This document shows, piece after piece, positions 1-9,130 of a DNA stretch of 64,000 bases (positions within the stretch are counted from its first letter, which is position 1; the number at the start of each line of letters is the position of its first letter). The notes beneath the pieces were generated by a model. That model made no database searches and was not told the DNA's origin. It saw nothing but the letters and a program-made list of their open reading frames with translations. The position numbers and the translations under genes are program-made. This stretch comes from Paraburkholderia diazotrophica. Lineage in GTDB: Bacteria > Pseudomonadota > Gammaproteobacteria > Burkholderiales > Burkholderiaceae. The stretch lies in contig NZ_FNYE01000031.1 of assembly GCF_900108945.1 (NCBI RefSeq), positions 32,565 through 96,564 on the forward strand, written 5' to 3'.

Positions 1-2
1 TC

Positions 3-95
3 ATCAGCGATCTTTGCAACGTGAAGCTCACGCTCGAACACGGCACCATCAAGGCGATCGAGCGATCGTCCGGGGTGCCAATGACCGTAGTCTAG
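3..95 (+). CDS. C-terminal end of an upstream gene, probably a polysaccharide ABC exporter ATPase (partial)
   Basis: An open frame enters from the left edge and ends at TAG 93-95. Its last residues include LCNVKLTLEHGTIKAIE, which resembles the end of KpsT/Wzt-type ABC ATPases, where a leucine-cysteine pair and an LEHG-type turn close the nucleotide-binding domain. Such an ATPase would pair with a Wzm-like permease to export a finished polysaccharide across the inner membrane, which fits the glycosyltransferase genes that follow. Only about 30 residues are visible and there is no Walker motif, so the family call is an inference from a short tail and from context. Confidence 0.4.
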   Translation: MSDLCNVKLTLEHGTIKAIERSSGVPMTVV

Positions 96-106
96 ACCGT
101 AGTCTA
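83..106 (+). repeat. 12-bp tandem repeat spanning a stop codon
   Basis: GACCGTAGTCTA occurs twice in direct tandem (83-94 and 95-106). The first copy carries the last codons and TAG stop of the preceding frame; the second copy repeats them and ends in TAA in the same frame. It looks like a replication-slippage duplication of a gene end. Confidence 0.8.
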
Positions 107-185
107 ATGAGATGTTGGCACAGGCCAGCAGGTGCCACAAGATGGTTTGCGCCTGGCGTTGTCCGGCGCGTTTCGAGATATCACG

Positions 186-3100
186 ATGACAGCACAGTTG
201 CCCCCGACGGGCGAACGTTTTCTTCCGGAATTGATGCCCGGTGAGATTGCCTTGGAGCATCAACATCGCTATCACATCGCGGCCGTGCTGGCACGCGGAC
301 TTGATGTGCTCGACGTGGCATCAGGGGAGGGCTACGGTTCGAGTCTACTAGCCGACGTTGCGAAGTCGGTGGTTGGTGTCGATATCGACGAGGACGCAAT
401 CGGGTTCGCGTCGCGCAAGTACTGCGCGGCGCCCAATCTGAGGTTCGCCGCGGGAGCTTGCTCTGCATTGCCGCTCCAGGACGCAAGCGTCGATCTCGTC
501 GTCAGCTTCGAGACGATCGAGCACCACGATGAGCATGAAGCCATGCTGGCGGAAATCAAGCGCGTGTTGCGGCCGGGGGGCATGCTGATCATCTCGTCGC
601 CGGACAAACATGAATACTCCGACGCTCCGAATTATCGCAATCCTTACCATGTTGCGGAACTCTACCGGGACGAGTTCGAAGCACTGCTTGGCAGGTGGTT
701 TCGATCGTACCGGCTGTATGGTCAGCGTGTTCGTCATGCATCGACGTTTTTTGCGATAGAGGACCGAGTTAGCAGCGCTGATCGAATTGCCAACTTCGTT
801 GTGGACGATACCGTAGGCACGATTGTACAAAGCGCGAGCGCCATTGCGCCTCGTTACCTTGTCGCGATCGCGTCGGATCATGCGGAACTGCCCGCGCTTG
901 CCGTGGGTACGTTCGCGGATCGACAGGAAGAGCAACGTATCGAGCGGCTTGGCGCTGAACTGCAATCGGCGCAAGAAGAAGCCTCGGCCACACGGCAGCA
1001 AATTGCCGATTTGCAAAGTCAAAATCGTGTCCGAACTGAAGAGGTGAGTCATCTTCGGCTGGAGCTTCAGGAGTGGCGCAAACATGCGGATGCGCTTGAG
1101 GTTCGTGCCGGCGCACAGGAAGCGGCGCTGCGCCAGATCGGGGAGCGCCACGCGAAGCAACTGATCGAGGCACATGACGGCGGGGTTCAGTTTGCCAAGC
1201 AGAAAATGGAAGGCGAGCTAAGCTCGTTACGTAGTGCGCTCAGCGGGGTTCAGTTTGCCAAGCAGAAAATGGAAGGCGAGCTAAGCACGTTACGTAGTGC
1301 GCTCGCGCATAGCGATGCGCAGTTTCAAAGCGTTGTTCGTTCGTGGTCCTGGAGAATTACGCGCCCCCTGCGGGTCGGGCGGCGATTGGCGGCAAGGTTC
1401 AAGCGACATGCTCTGAATGGCACGGTAGTTCCGACAAGAGCGCAAGTGACATCTGTCGCCGAAGAATTCGACGAAAAGTATTATTTGCGGCGCTATGCCG
1501 ATGTGGCAAACGCGGGTATCGACCCATACCAGCACTACGCAATGTTTGGGCGACCTGAAGGGCGCTCGGGACGGCCGCCCAAGCTCGTGCTGCGCCAGAC
1601 CGGCAGTGCAACGCTTGCGACCGCCTCATTCATCCATGACGTTGGGCCAGAAGCGTCGAATAACACGTCCGACGGTGCTAGGCGCGGCGCGGTCCTCGTC
1701 GTCAGTCACGAGGCGACGCGCACCGGTGCGCCGATTCTGGCCTGGAACATTTGCCGAGAACTGCGCGAGCATTACGAGGTTGTTGCGCTTCTTCTCGGTA
1801 AAGGGCCGCTGCTGAACAACTTTGACGAAGTTTGCGACGCGGTAGCCGGACCCTATACGCCAGCAGATCGTGATCCGATGGCGTTGTCGGGCGTGATTGG
1901 CGAGTTGTGCGACCGCTATGATTTCGAGTTTGCTGTGGTCAACAGCATTGCTTCTCGTTCGGTTCTGCAACCCTTGGCCGAACGATACGTGCCGTCGACT
2001 CTACTGGTTCACGAGTTCTACAAATTCCATTGTTCGCCGGATGAACTTGTCGACACCTTAGCATGGGCTTGCCAAGTTGTATTTTCCGCGAAGATAGTGC
2101 TGGACAGCGCTGATATCGAGCGCACTCATCCGGCTAAAGGGTACGCACATGTGGTGCCGCAAGGGAAATCGCAGATTCCAGGTGACACTAGGGACACCAG
2201 GCCAGACGAAACCAAGGGCGTCACCGATCAGGAACCACGCGTCAAGGCGCTTCAGAATAAGATTTTGCGTGGCCGTACAAACAAGCCTTTCATTGTGCTC
2301 GGCGCCGGCACCATTGAATACCGCAAGGGCGTCGACCTGTTTGTAGCGACCGCGGCAGAGATCGAGCGCTATGCACCAGATGCCGACATTTTGATGGTCT
2401 GGGTAGGGGGCGTCGTAGAAGGGTACAAGCAATACGCCGAGTTCGTCACGACGCAAGTCGAACAGTCCGGACTCGCCGATCGAATCGAATTTGTCGGAGA
2501 AACTCCGGACCTCGAAGCGCTGTATCGCTTTGCTGAAGTCTGCTTTGTTCCTTCCCGACTCGATCCGTTGCCCAATATTGCACTCGATGCAATCACCGCG
2601 GGCTTACCGGTTCTGTCGTTCGAGAACGCGACGGGCGTCGCGGAGAATTTCAAGGGCGATCCACAACTCGAACAATGCGTGCTGCCCTTTCTCGATGTTC
2701 AGGAGGCAGCACGGCGCATCATTGCGCTCTACAACTCGCCAACTGACAGACGACTATTGTCGCAGCGAATGACGGCACTCGCGGCAGACCGTTTCGACAT
2801 GTCTCGCTATGTCGCGAAGTTGATCGATTTGGCGAAACCGGGTCGGCGCCTTGTTGAACAAGAACGTGCAGACATTCAAACATTACTGAGCGGAAAAGAT
2901 TTTGCAGAATGGTTTTACCTGCCGTCTGGATCGCTGACGAGTCGGGAAGAGGCAATTCAACAGTACGTCAAGGCCTCGCAAGCCGGTATTTATCTGCGTA
3001 AGCCCGCACCGGGGTTTTACCCTAACAAATATACGGAGTGCCATGCCCTGAGCCAGACGCGGGCTGAACCGTTCGCTCACTACATTGCGGCTGGGAGGCC

Positions 3101-3887
3101 CTCTGGAGCATGGCAGGAAGAACTTCTCGACGTGTCGTTGCCGCAACCGGCGAGTGGCAGCGCGGGGCGGATCGCCGTGCATATTCATGCGTTCTACCCA
3201 GACTTGCTAGCGGACATCGTGCGGAGGCTCTCTGCCAATGAACTGGAGGCCGATCTATTCATTAGCGTTCCGTCAGCGGTAATTGGGGCCGAGTGCGAAA
3301 ACCTGCTGTTCAGCTATAGAGCGGGGACGCGGACAATTCGCGTTGTCCCGAACAGTGGCCGGGACATTGGACCGTTCGTGACTGAATTCGGCAGCGAGTT
3401 GCTGCAGTACAATGTCATAGGACATTTCCATACCAAGAAGAGCGTCCACGTAGATCCCAAATCGAACCTCGTGCGCAACTGGGTCAATCATTTGATGGAG
3501 ACGCTGTTGGGCACCCAGCACCGCGCGGCGGAGGCGATCGTGTCGGCGTTTGCGAATGACCCGAAACTGGGCCTTGTGTTTGCAGACGATCCCCACTTGA
3601 TCGGCTGGGACAAGAACTTGCCGTTTGCCAAGCCACTTGCTCAAAAGCTCGGACTCGACCGGCTTCCCGAGCAGTTTTTTTCGTTCCCGGTCGGTACGAT
3701 GTTTTGGGCACGACCCGCCGCGCTCAAAGCTTTGTTCGAGTCGGGACTGCAGTGGGAAGATTACCCCTCCGAGCCGCTTCCTATTGACGGATCCATGCTG
3801 CACGCTCTTGAACGCTTGCTGCCCAGTATCGTCCAGCACGCCGGCTATCGTCGAAAGGTGACCTATGCTGCCGGTCTTACTCGCTAA
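186..3887 (+). CDS. Multidomain methyltransferase / coiled-coil / glycosyltransferase / RgpF-like protein
   Basis: A 1233-residue fusion. Residues 1-200 are a class I SAM-dependent methyltransferase (motif I around residue 41, LDVASGEGYG). Residues about 245-380 form a coiled coil containing a 21-residue tandem duplication. Around 427-455 is a short module, EEFDEKYYLRRYADV through HYAMFGRPEGR, seen in several multidomain glycosyltransferases. Residues about 500-880 are a GT4-type GT-B domain (SHEATRTGAPIL; late motif SRLDPLPNIALDA). The C-terminus, from about 994, looks like rhamnan synthesis protein F (NSGRDIGPF, HFHTKKS). ATG 186 was chosen because homologous methyltransferase sequence begins there; a GTG at 132 would add 18 residues. 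The layout suggests an enzyme that extends and methyl-caps an exported glycan beside an ABC exporter. That role is inferred; the domains are clear. Confidence 0.9.
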   Translation: MTAQLPPTGERFLPELMPGEIALEHQHRYHIAAVLARGLDVLDVASGEGYGSSLLADVAKSVVGVDIDEDAIGFASRKYCAAPNLRFAAGACSALPLQDASVDLVVSFETIEHHDEHEAMLAEIKRVLRPGGMLIISSPDKHEYSDAPNYRNPYHVAELYRDEFEALLGRWFRSYRLYGQRVRHASTFFAIEDRVSSADRIANFVVDDTVGTIVQSASAIAPRYLVAIASDHAELPALAVGTFADRQEEQRIERLGAELQSAQEEASATRQQIADLQSQNRVRTEEVSHLRLELQEWRKHADALEVRAGAQEAALRQIGERHAKQLIEAHDGGVQFAKQKMEGELSSLRSALSGVQFAKQKMEGELSTLRSALAHSDAQFQSVVRSWSWRITRPLRVGRRLAARFKRHALNGTVVPTRAQVTSVAEEFDEKYYLRRYADVANAGIDPYQHYAMFGRPEGRSGRPPKLVLRQTGSATLATASFIHDVGPEASNNTSDGARRGAVLVVSHEATRTGAPILAWNICRELREHYEVVALLLGKGPLLNNFDEVCDAVAGPYTPADRDPMALSGVIGELCDRYDFEFAVVNSIASRSVLQPLAERYVPSTLLVHEFYKFHCSPDELVDTLAWACQVVFSAKIVLDSADIERTHPAKGYAHVVPQGKSQIPGDTRDTRPDETKGVTDQEPRVKALQNKILRGRTNKPFIVLGAGTIEYRKGVDLFVATAAEIERYAPDADILMVWVGGVVEGYKQYAEFVTTQVEQSGLADRIEFVGETPDLEALYRFAEVCFVPSRLDPLPNIALDAITAGLPVLSFENATGVAENFKGDPQLEQCVLPFLDVQEAARRIIALYNSPTDRRLLSQRMTALAADRFDMSRYVAKLIDLAKPGRRLVEQERADIQTLLSGKDFAEWFYLPSGSLTSREEAIQQYVKASQAGIYLRKPAPGFYPNKYTECHALSQTRAEPFAHYIAAGRPSGAWQEELLDVSLPQPASGSAGRIAVHIHAFYPDLLADIVRRLSANELEADLFISVPSAVIGAECENLLFSYRAGTRTIRVVPNSGRDIGPFVTEFGSELLQYNVIGHFHTKKSVHVDPKSNLVRNWVNHLMETLLGTQHRAAEAIVSAFANDPKLGLVFADDPHLIGWDKNLPFAKPLAQKLGLDRLPEQFFSFPVGTMFWARPAALKALFESGLQWEDYPSEPLPIDGSMLHALERLLPSIVQHAGYRRKVTYAAGLTR
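1182..1307 (+). repeat. 63-bp tandem duplication inside the coiled coil
   Basis: Two nearly identical 63-bp units (1182-1244 and 1245-1307) encode 21 residues each, starting GVQFAKQKMEGELS. They differ at a few bases only (agctcg versus agcacg), so the duplication is recent. It lengthens the coiled coil between the methyltransferase and glycosyltransferase domains by three heptads without changing frame. Confidence 0.95.
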
Positions 3888-3902
3888 GGAGGGCGTTCGG
3901 CG

Positions 3903-4931
3903 ATGAACGATTTCACTGCGGCGGATGTCGACGGCAAACGCGTACTGGTACTTGGCGGAAAGGGGTTTTTGGGAACGCACCTGGTTGATGCTTTTGTGCG
4001 CTGCGATATTCCAGTGCGCGTCTTTGATAGGCGTGCGCGGCAGAGTTTGGATCCCGCGTTGGTCGACGTTGTCGATTCGCAAAACGACGTGGCGCGAACA
4101 TCCAATATTGAGGTCGTGACGGGCGATTTTGCCAGTGGTGAAGGACTTGCCGACGCACTTGACGGCGTCGACCTCGTCTATCATCTCATTAGTACGACTG
4201 TGCCAAGCACGTCGAATGCAAATCCAATTGCAGATGTACAAGGCAATCTGATCGGTACGCTACGGCTTTTGGAAATGATGCGGGACGCGGGTATCCGACG
4301 GATCGTGTATGTGTCATCAGGCGGGACCGTTTACGGTAACCCGTCGATATTGCCGGTACCGGAAACGCATCCGCTTCAGCCGCTATGTTCGTACGGCGTG
4401 GTCAAGGTGGCTGTGGAGAACTATCTGCACATGCATGCCGAGCTGTACGGCCTAACGTCAAATGTATTGCGGGTAGCCAACCCTTACGGTACGCATCAGC
4501 ATCACATTGGCGTGCAAGGAATCATCCCGACTTTCTTCAAGAAGATCGCCGATGGAAGTCTTATAGAGATATGGGGCGACGGTTCAGTTGTTCGCGACTA
4601 TATACATGTAAACGACGTCGTATCCGCATTGCTGCGCGCCGGTGCTCGTGATCGATCAGGCACCTTCAATATCGGCAGTGGAATTGGGCACAGCGTGAAC
4701 GAAATTCTCGAAATCGTTCAGCGATATGTTGGACAGCAGGCCGACGTGCGCTATCTGCCTCAGCGGAACTTCGACGTCGCACAGATTTATCTGGATATTT
4801 CGAAGGCGCAAAGGGAACTCGACTGGCAACCGTTGCTGTCGCTCGATGCGGGCTGCGCGCTGTACTGGCAGACAATCAAGCAGCCGGCGCGTCCCCGGAA
4901 CGCTGCAGGCTATATGGAGCCGCCACAATGA
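3903..4931 (+). CDS. NAD-dependent sugar epimerase/dehydratase
   Basis: A 342-residue extended short-chain dehydrogenase. The NAD-binding turn GGKGFLGTH is near residue 18, the catalytic serine region VSSGGTVYG near 137, and the YGVVK active-site pair near 164, as in GalE-like nucleotide-sugar 4-epimerases. The strong ribosome site GGAGGG at 3888 directly follows the previous stop. The gene overlaps the next by the four bases ATGA, so the two are probably translationally coupled. It should convert a nucleotide-activated hexose for the neighbouring glycosyltransferases in the cytoplasm. The exact substrate cannot be read from the sequence; UDP- or dTDP-hexose epimerisation is the default expectation. 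Confidence 0.85.
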   Translation: MNDFTAADVDGKRVLVLGGKGFLGTHLVDAFVRCDIPVRVFDRRARQSLDPALVDVVDSQNDVARTSNIEVVTGDFASGEGLADALDGVDLVYHLISTTVPSTSNANPIADVQGNLIGTLRLLEMMRDAGIRRIVYVSSGGTVYGNPSILPVPETHPLQPLCSYGVVKVAVENYLHMHAELYGLTSNVLRVANPYGTHQHHIGVQGIIPTFFKKIADGSLIEIWGDGSVVRDYIHVNDVVSALLRAGARDRSGTFNIGSGIGHSVNEILEIVQRYVGQQADVRYLPQRNFDVAQIYLDISKAQRELDWQPLLSLDAGCALYWQTIKQPARPRNAAGYMEPPQ

Positions 4932-6553
4932 GCCGGGCCGACTTCGTTCAAGCAAGGGTCTTTTATCCTACTGTCGATGCTCTGGCGTCAGAAATCGCAG
5001 CGTTTCATGAAAGTGGGGATCTCGACGCCGCACTTACCCGGATTCAGGCCTTTGTACAGGCCGTGATTCTCGATAGGCGCGCCGTTGCCAAAGTGTTTGC
5101 TGATCCGGTGCTCGACGCATGGTGCCAGCGCATTGGTTTGGCAGTTGCCCGGCAGCTTCCTGATAGCCAGGCAGCGACGGACGCGGGGCGTGTGGACTGC
5201 GTGATTCTTGCTACAGAACTGTACCGAGCGGGCGGTCATACGGCTGTGATGGAGGATCTCGTACAGACGACGGGGCGATTTGGGCCCGACACGGTCATAC
5301 TAATGACTGACGCTCTGCACACAGCGAATCTATCGATCGTTAAGGATCGTTTTGGAACTGCGGTGCGTGGCGAGATCGCACCTGCTGGTAATCTCGTGGA
5401 CAAGTTGCGTTGGACCTTGTCCCGGCTTGCCGCGCTGCGACCGCGCCAGCTCATGCTGTTCAATCACCACCATGATCCCGTCGCGATCGCTGCTGCTCAG
5501 CCGGGTGTAGCCGATGAGACGGTCTTTTATCACCACGCGGACCACCAGCTTTGTCTTGGCGTTACGTTGCAGCACACGTTGCACGTGGATCCTCATCCTA
5601 TGGGGTTTCATCATTGCCGTGAATCGATCGGGCTCGAAAATAACGTCTACTGGCCGCTGGTGGTAAAAGATCAAGGGTGGGCTCCGTTGCCAGTGGATCC
5701 GACAACGACAAGTGGCCTCTGCACGTGCTCTTCCGGGTCGCCCAACAAGTTCGAGCACGACTACAAGTATCAATATGTGGACGTGTTACCGCATATCCTT
5801 TCGATAACGCGCGGCACTCATATTCACATTGGCCCGCTGTCAGACGAAACGATCGCTCATATTCATGCGGGTCTCGATGCGCGGCAGGTGAATCGCAAGC
5901 GTTTCGTACATGTTCCTTGGGTGCGTAGCGTCTGGAAGACGCTTTGTGATTATCGAGTTGATCTTTATCTCGCGTCGTTCCCGCTGGGCGGCGGTCGCGT
6001 CCTTATCGAGGCGATGGGGGCAGGTGTGCCGATCATCGCGCACGATTGCTATCTCTCGCCATTCATGGGCGGCAAAGATATGCTGTACCCCCAAGCTTTC
6101 GTTTGGCGGCATCCCGACCAATTGTTCGGTTATCTTGCCAGACTTCAGCGTCAGTACTTGGCCGCAGAGGGCAAGTCGGCGCGCCTCCATTATGAGCGCC
6201 ACCACACTGGCGCGGTATTGAGGGAGTGCATCGACGCCGGGTTTGCGACCAAGCCTGCGCCGCCCATGCGCGCCCATGTGGGCGACCCCCTCCAGGAGTT
6301 TCTGGATGACGTCCACTACGCACTTCGCGATCACCTCACGGCAGCGGAGGTTGCGCCCGTTTTCTCCAGGCGCGACCTTCTTGAAAGCGAGTTATTGAAA
6401 GAGCGCACAGCACGAGAAATACAGTCCCAAGCGCTAGAGGTTGCGTATGTCGCACAGACGAACGCATTGATGCAGCGCTATGCTGAGGAGAATGCCGCGC
6501 TTCGCGCTGCCTTGGCGCAGATAAAAGCGACGAAGACCCCCGTTCAGCAATGA
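4928..6553 (+). CDS. Probable GT-B glycosyltransferase with C-terminal coiled coil
   Basis: A 541-residue protein. The central part has a GT-B C-terminal half: LYLASFPLGGGRVLIEAMGAGVPIIAH supplies the glycine-rich, acidic nucleotide-sugar binding region (GGGRVLIEAMG). An N-terminal half of about 250 residues contains VDCVILATELYRAGGHT, typical of a GT-B entry loop. The last 50 residues are charged and probably helical. No precise family was recognised; it is not a standard GT4. The start overlaps the stop of the preceding epimerase by four bases. It likely adds one sugar to the polysaccharide encoded by the surrounding genes, at the cytoplasmic face. Confidence 0.7.
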   Translation: MSRADFVQARVFYPTVDALASEIAAFHESGDLDAALTRIQAFVQAVILDRRAVAKVFADPVLDAWCQRIGLAVARQLPDSQAATDAGRVDCVILATELYRAGGHTAVMEDLVQTTGRFGPDTVILMTDALHTANLSIVKDRFGTAVRGEIAPAGNLVDKLRWTLSRLAALRPRQLMLFNHHHDPVAIAAAQPGVADETVFYHHADHQLCLGVTLQHTLHVDPHPMGFHHCRESIGLENNVYWPLVVKDQGWAPLPVDPTTTSGLCTCSSGSPNKFEHDYKYQYVDVLPHILSITRGTHIHIGPLSDETIAHIHAGLDARQVNRKRFVHVPWVRSVWKTLCDYRVDLYLASFPLGGGRVLIEAMGAGVPIIAHDCYLSPFMGGKDMLYPQAFVWRHPDQLFGYLARLQRQYLAAEGKSARLHYERHHTGAVLRECIDAGFATKPAPPMRAHVGDPLQEFLDDVHYALRDHLTAAEVAPVFSRRDLLESELLKERTAREIQSQALEVAYVAQTNALMQRYAEENAALRAALAQIKATKTPVQQ

Positions 6554-6644
6554 CCAATCGGCTCTCGATATTTTGCAACCGAGGCGCCTTTCGCCCGCAA
6601 TGCGAGAGTCTTGTCATTACAGCGCGGCTAGCGAGGAGTTTCAG

Positions 6645-7571
6645 GTGAATTGGAAAAAACTCGGTCTGGTATATGCACCCACGGGTCTCGGTGACTGGGC
6701 CGTGCAGACCGCGACGTTGCCAACGCCCGTTCGGCATGCGTCTGGTGCCATTCGAGTATTCGTATCTTTTTGCGATGCTCGTGGCATTGGGCGACCCGGA
6801 TATGTGGACGTTGACCCATCCGATCCGACGCGAGTGCTGAAAGTATCGCAAGAGCCGCTGATCGACATCGGTGTACCAGGCACATTTGACGACAACGGCG
6901 CGGTGGTGTGTAGCGTCGTCGATGTCGGTGGGGGCACGTACTATATGTATTATGTCGGCTTCGAGCAGTGTCTAAAGGTTCGGTATCGCCTCTTTATCGG
7001 CTTGGCGATTAGTACAGACGGCGGTGAAGCGTTCTGCAAGTACAAGACGACTCCGATCCTCGATCGAACCCCAACTGAACTATATTTCCGCTGCGGGCCA
7101 TATGTGTTACTCGACGGCGGGATTTTTCGGATGTGGTACATCGCAGGCTCAGAATGGACGGAAGTCGAAGGAAAGAGCATGCCGGTATACACACTCAAGT
7201 ACCTTGAATCGAAGGATGGTTTGATGTGGGGCGACGAAGGCGTATCCAGCATGGACATCACAAACCCTGACGAACATGGCTTTGGTCGCCCTTGGGTGGT
7301 GCGTCATGCCGACGGATTGCATGAACTTTTCTATTCAATTCGTCGTCGCTCAGTTGGGGCCTATCGGCTCGGCTACGCTAGGTCATCCGACGGTCTGAAC
7401 TGGGAGCGCAGGGACGCCTCGCTCGGACTCGACGTCACGCCGGGTTCGTTTGACTCGGAGGCGATCGAATATTCTGCTGTTATCGAGGTGGATGGTCGGA
7501 CGTATTGTTTCTACAACGGCAATGCATTTGGCCGTGATGGTTTCGCAGTTGCTGAACTTGTTCACCGGTGA
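6645..7571 (+). CDS. Five-bladed beta-propeller protein, glycosidase/GT-like fold
   Basis: A 308-residue protein whose repeated short blades (GYVDVDPSDP, YYMYYVGFEQ, GIFRMWYIAGSEW, LHELFYSIRRRS, TYCFYNGNAFG) look like the beta-propeller of GH43/GH32-type glycosidases. GTG 6645 was chosen because GAGGAG at 6632 sits seven bases upstream and the blade pattern starts right there; an upstream frame extension from 6573 looks non-coding. No signal peptide is seen, so it probably acts in the cytoplasm, unlike secreted hydrolases. Similar propellers occur in polysaccharide clusters without a proven reaction. It could be a sugar-binding or transferase module rather than a hydrolase. Its position between glycosyltransferase and methyltransferase genes supports a role in the same glycan. 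Confidence 0.65.
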   Translation: MNWKKLGLVYAPTGLGDWAVQTATLPTPVRHASGAIRVFVSFCDARGIGRPGYVDVDPSDPTRVLKVSQEPLIDIGVPGTFDDNGAVVCSVVDVGGGTYYMYYVGFEQCLKVRYRLFIGLAISTDGGEAFCKYKTTPILDRTPTELYFRCGPYVLLDGGIFRMWYIAGSEWTEVEGKSMPVYTLKYLESKDGLMWGDEGVSSMDITNPDEHGFGRPWVVRHADGLHELFYSIRRRSVGAYRLGYARSSDGLNWERRDASLGLDVTPGSFDSEAIEYSAVIEVDGRTYCFYNGNAFGRDGFAVAELVHR

Positions 7572-7637
7572 TGCCGAGTCAAGCGACTCGACTGCAGTTC
7601 GTCGCGTGTGCGAATAGATCTTTCGAAAGGTGCCTCT

Positions 7638-8399
7638 GTGGCTGAAGACAAGGATAAGTACGCTCGCTTTGCCCGTCTCGGGTTCGACGACTTTCGAGCC
7701 CTTGCAGGAGACGAATCGCTGACAGCCAACGAGAAGGTGGGTTTTCCCGAGAGTTACCGGGCCAACAAGGAAGGATCAATCTTGGCTGATCTTATCGCCA
7801 AGCTTCCCGTACTTAATGACGCGAAGCGCATTGTGGTGGACATCGGCCCTGGTTGTGGTGATCTTGCGCGGCTTTTCATCGACCATTGCGAACAGCATGA
7901 GCACGAACTTGTCTTGATCGATTCGGAAGAAATGCTGGCACAACTGCCGGACGCTGCGCATGCCAAGAAGATAGCGGCCTATTATCCGCAGTGCCCAAGG
8001 GTATTCGAAGAGTATACGGGCCGGGTCGATGCGATCGTCGTCTATTCAGTATTCCAGTATGTGTTTGCAGAAGGCAATGCGTGGGATTTCGTCGACCGCT
8101 CGATGTCGCTGCTCGCTCCGGGCGGGCGCCTGCTGCTCGGCGACATTCCGAACATCACGCGGCGCAAGCGCTTCTTTGCAAGTGAGACTGGTGTTCGATT
8201 CCACCAGGCGTTCACTCAAACGGACGAAGTGCCGAAGGTCGACTTCAATGTGATGGAACCGGGGCATATCGACGACTCTGTAGTGCTTGCGGTCGTTGCG
8301 CGAGCGCGAATGTCAGGCTTCGACGCCTATATCATGCCGCAAGCCGACGACTTGCCGATGGCGAATCGGCGGGAAGATATCTTGATCGTACGTCCGTGA
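7638..8399 (+). CDS. SAM-dependent methyltransferase
   Basis: A 253-residue class I methyltransferase. Motif I is VVDIGPGCGDLARLF near residue 68; the acidic ribose-binding residue follows in VLIDSEEM; motif IV/V region is VVYSVFQYVF and LLAPGGRLLLGDIP. GTG 7638 is the likely start, preceded by GAAAGG at 7624; an in-frame ATG-like extension to 7608 has no better site. The next gene begins eight bases after the stop, so this belongs to the same transcription unit. It probably methylates a sugar or a nucleotide-sugar of the local polysaccharide; small-molecule specificity is an inference. Confidence 0.8.
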   Translation: MAEDKDKYARFARLGFDDFRALAGDESLTANEKVGFPESYRANKEGSILADLIAKLPVLNDAKRIVVDIGPGCGDLARLFIDHCEQHEHELVLIDSEEMLAQLPDAAHAKKIAAYYPQCPRVFEEYTGRVDAIVVYSVFQYVFAEGNAWDFVDRSMSLLAPGGRLLLGDIPNITRRKRFFASETGVRFHQAFTQTDEVPKVDFNVMEPGHIDDSVVLAVVARARMSGFDAYIMPQADDLPMANRREDILIVRP

Positions 8400-8406
8400 G
8401 GGGCTC

Positions 8407-9081
8407 ATGGAAAAGACACGCAAGCTGGTGATTCTAGGAGACTCGGCTTTTGCCGAGATTGCCTACGAGTACTTCACGCACGATTCCTCATATCAGGTCG
8501 TTGGCTTTTCGGTCGAGCAAGCGTTTCTCAAGCGTGACGAGCTGTTCGGGCTGCCCGTTGTCCCATTTGAGTCGATCGATGCACATTTCTCGCCGACCGA
8601 GCACTTCTTCTTTGCCGCGATCACGTACGTCCAACTCAATCGCTTGCGCACGCGTCTATATAAGGCCGCAAAGGATCTCGGCTATCAGCCCGCGTCTTAT
8701 GTAAGCAGCCGTGCGTTCGTCTGGCGCAACGCCGAACTGGGCGAGCATTGTTTCATCTTCGAGGGCAACGTGGTTCAGCCGTTTGTCCGGATTGGCGACA
8801 ACGTCGTGCTGTGGAGCGGCAATCATATTGGCCATCATTCGGTGATCGGCGCGAATTGCTTCGTTGCCTCGCATGCAGTCGTGTCCGGTTTCGTGAACAT
8901 GGGCGAAAACTGCTTCGTTGGAGTGAACACGACGTTTTCTAACAATATCGTCGTCGGCAAGGATTGCCTCATCGGTGCCGGAGCCGTGGTCGCGCGCGAC
9001 GTGCCCGAGGACAAAGTGGTTAAGGGCGAAGCGGGTGAACCGACGGGGAGTGCACGTCGGTTGAATCGGGTCAAAGAGTGA
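8407..9081 (+). CDS. NeuD/PglD-family sugar acyltransferase
   Basis: A 224-residue protein with an N-terminal Rossmann-like segment (LVILGDSAFAEIAYEYF) and a C-terminal left-handed beta-helix built from hexapeptide repeats (IGDNVVLWSGNHIGHHSVIG, VGVNTTFSNNIVVGKDCLIG). This is the architecture of NeuD and PglD acetyltransferases, which move an acetyl group from acetyl-CoA to an amino or hydroxyl group of a nucleotide sugar. The histidine pair in NHIGHHS lies where the catalytic histidine is found in PglD. It could N-acetylate the 3-amino sugar made by the FdtA/FdtB-like pair encoded on the opposite strand at 10.1-11.6 kb, but O-acetylation is equally possible. Confidence 0.85.
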   Translation: MEKTRKLVILGDSAFAEIAYEYFTHDSSYQVVGFSVEQAFLKRDELFGLPVVPFESIDAHFSPTEHFFFAAITYVQLNRLRTRLYKAAKDLGYQPASYVSSRAFVWRNAELGEHCFIFEGNVVQPFVRIGDNVVLWSGNHIGHHSVIGANCFVASHAVVSGFVNMGENCFVGVNTTFSNNIVVGKDCLIGAGAVVARDVPEDKVVKGEAGEPTGSARRLNRVKE

Positions 9082-9130
9082 TGCTTATGTGCTTTGTGAT
9101 CTTCAACGATGACTTCCGGATTGAAACGGC

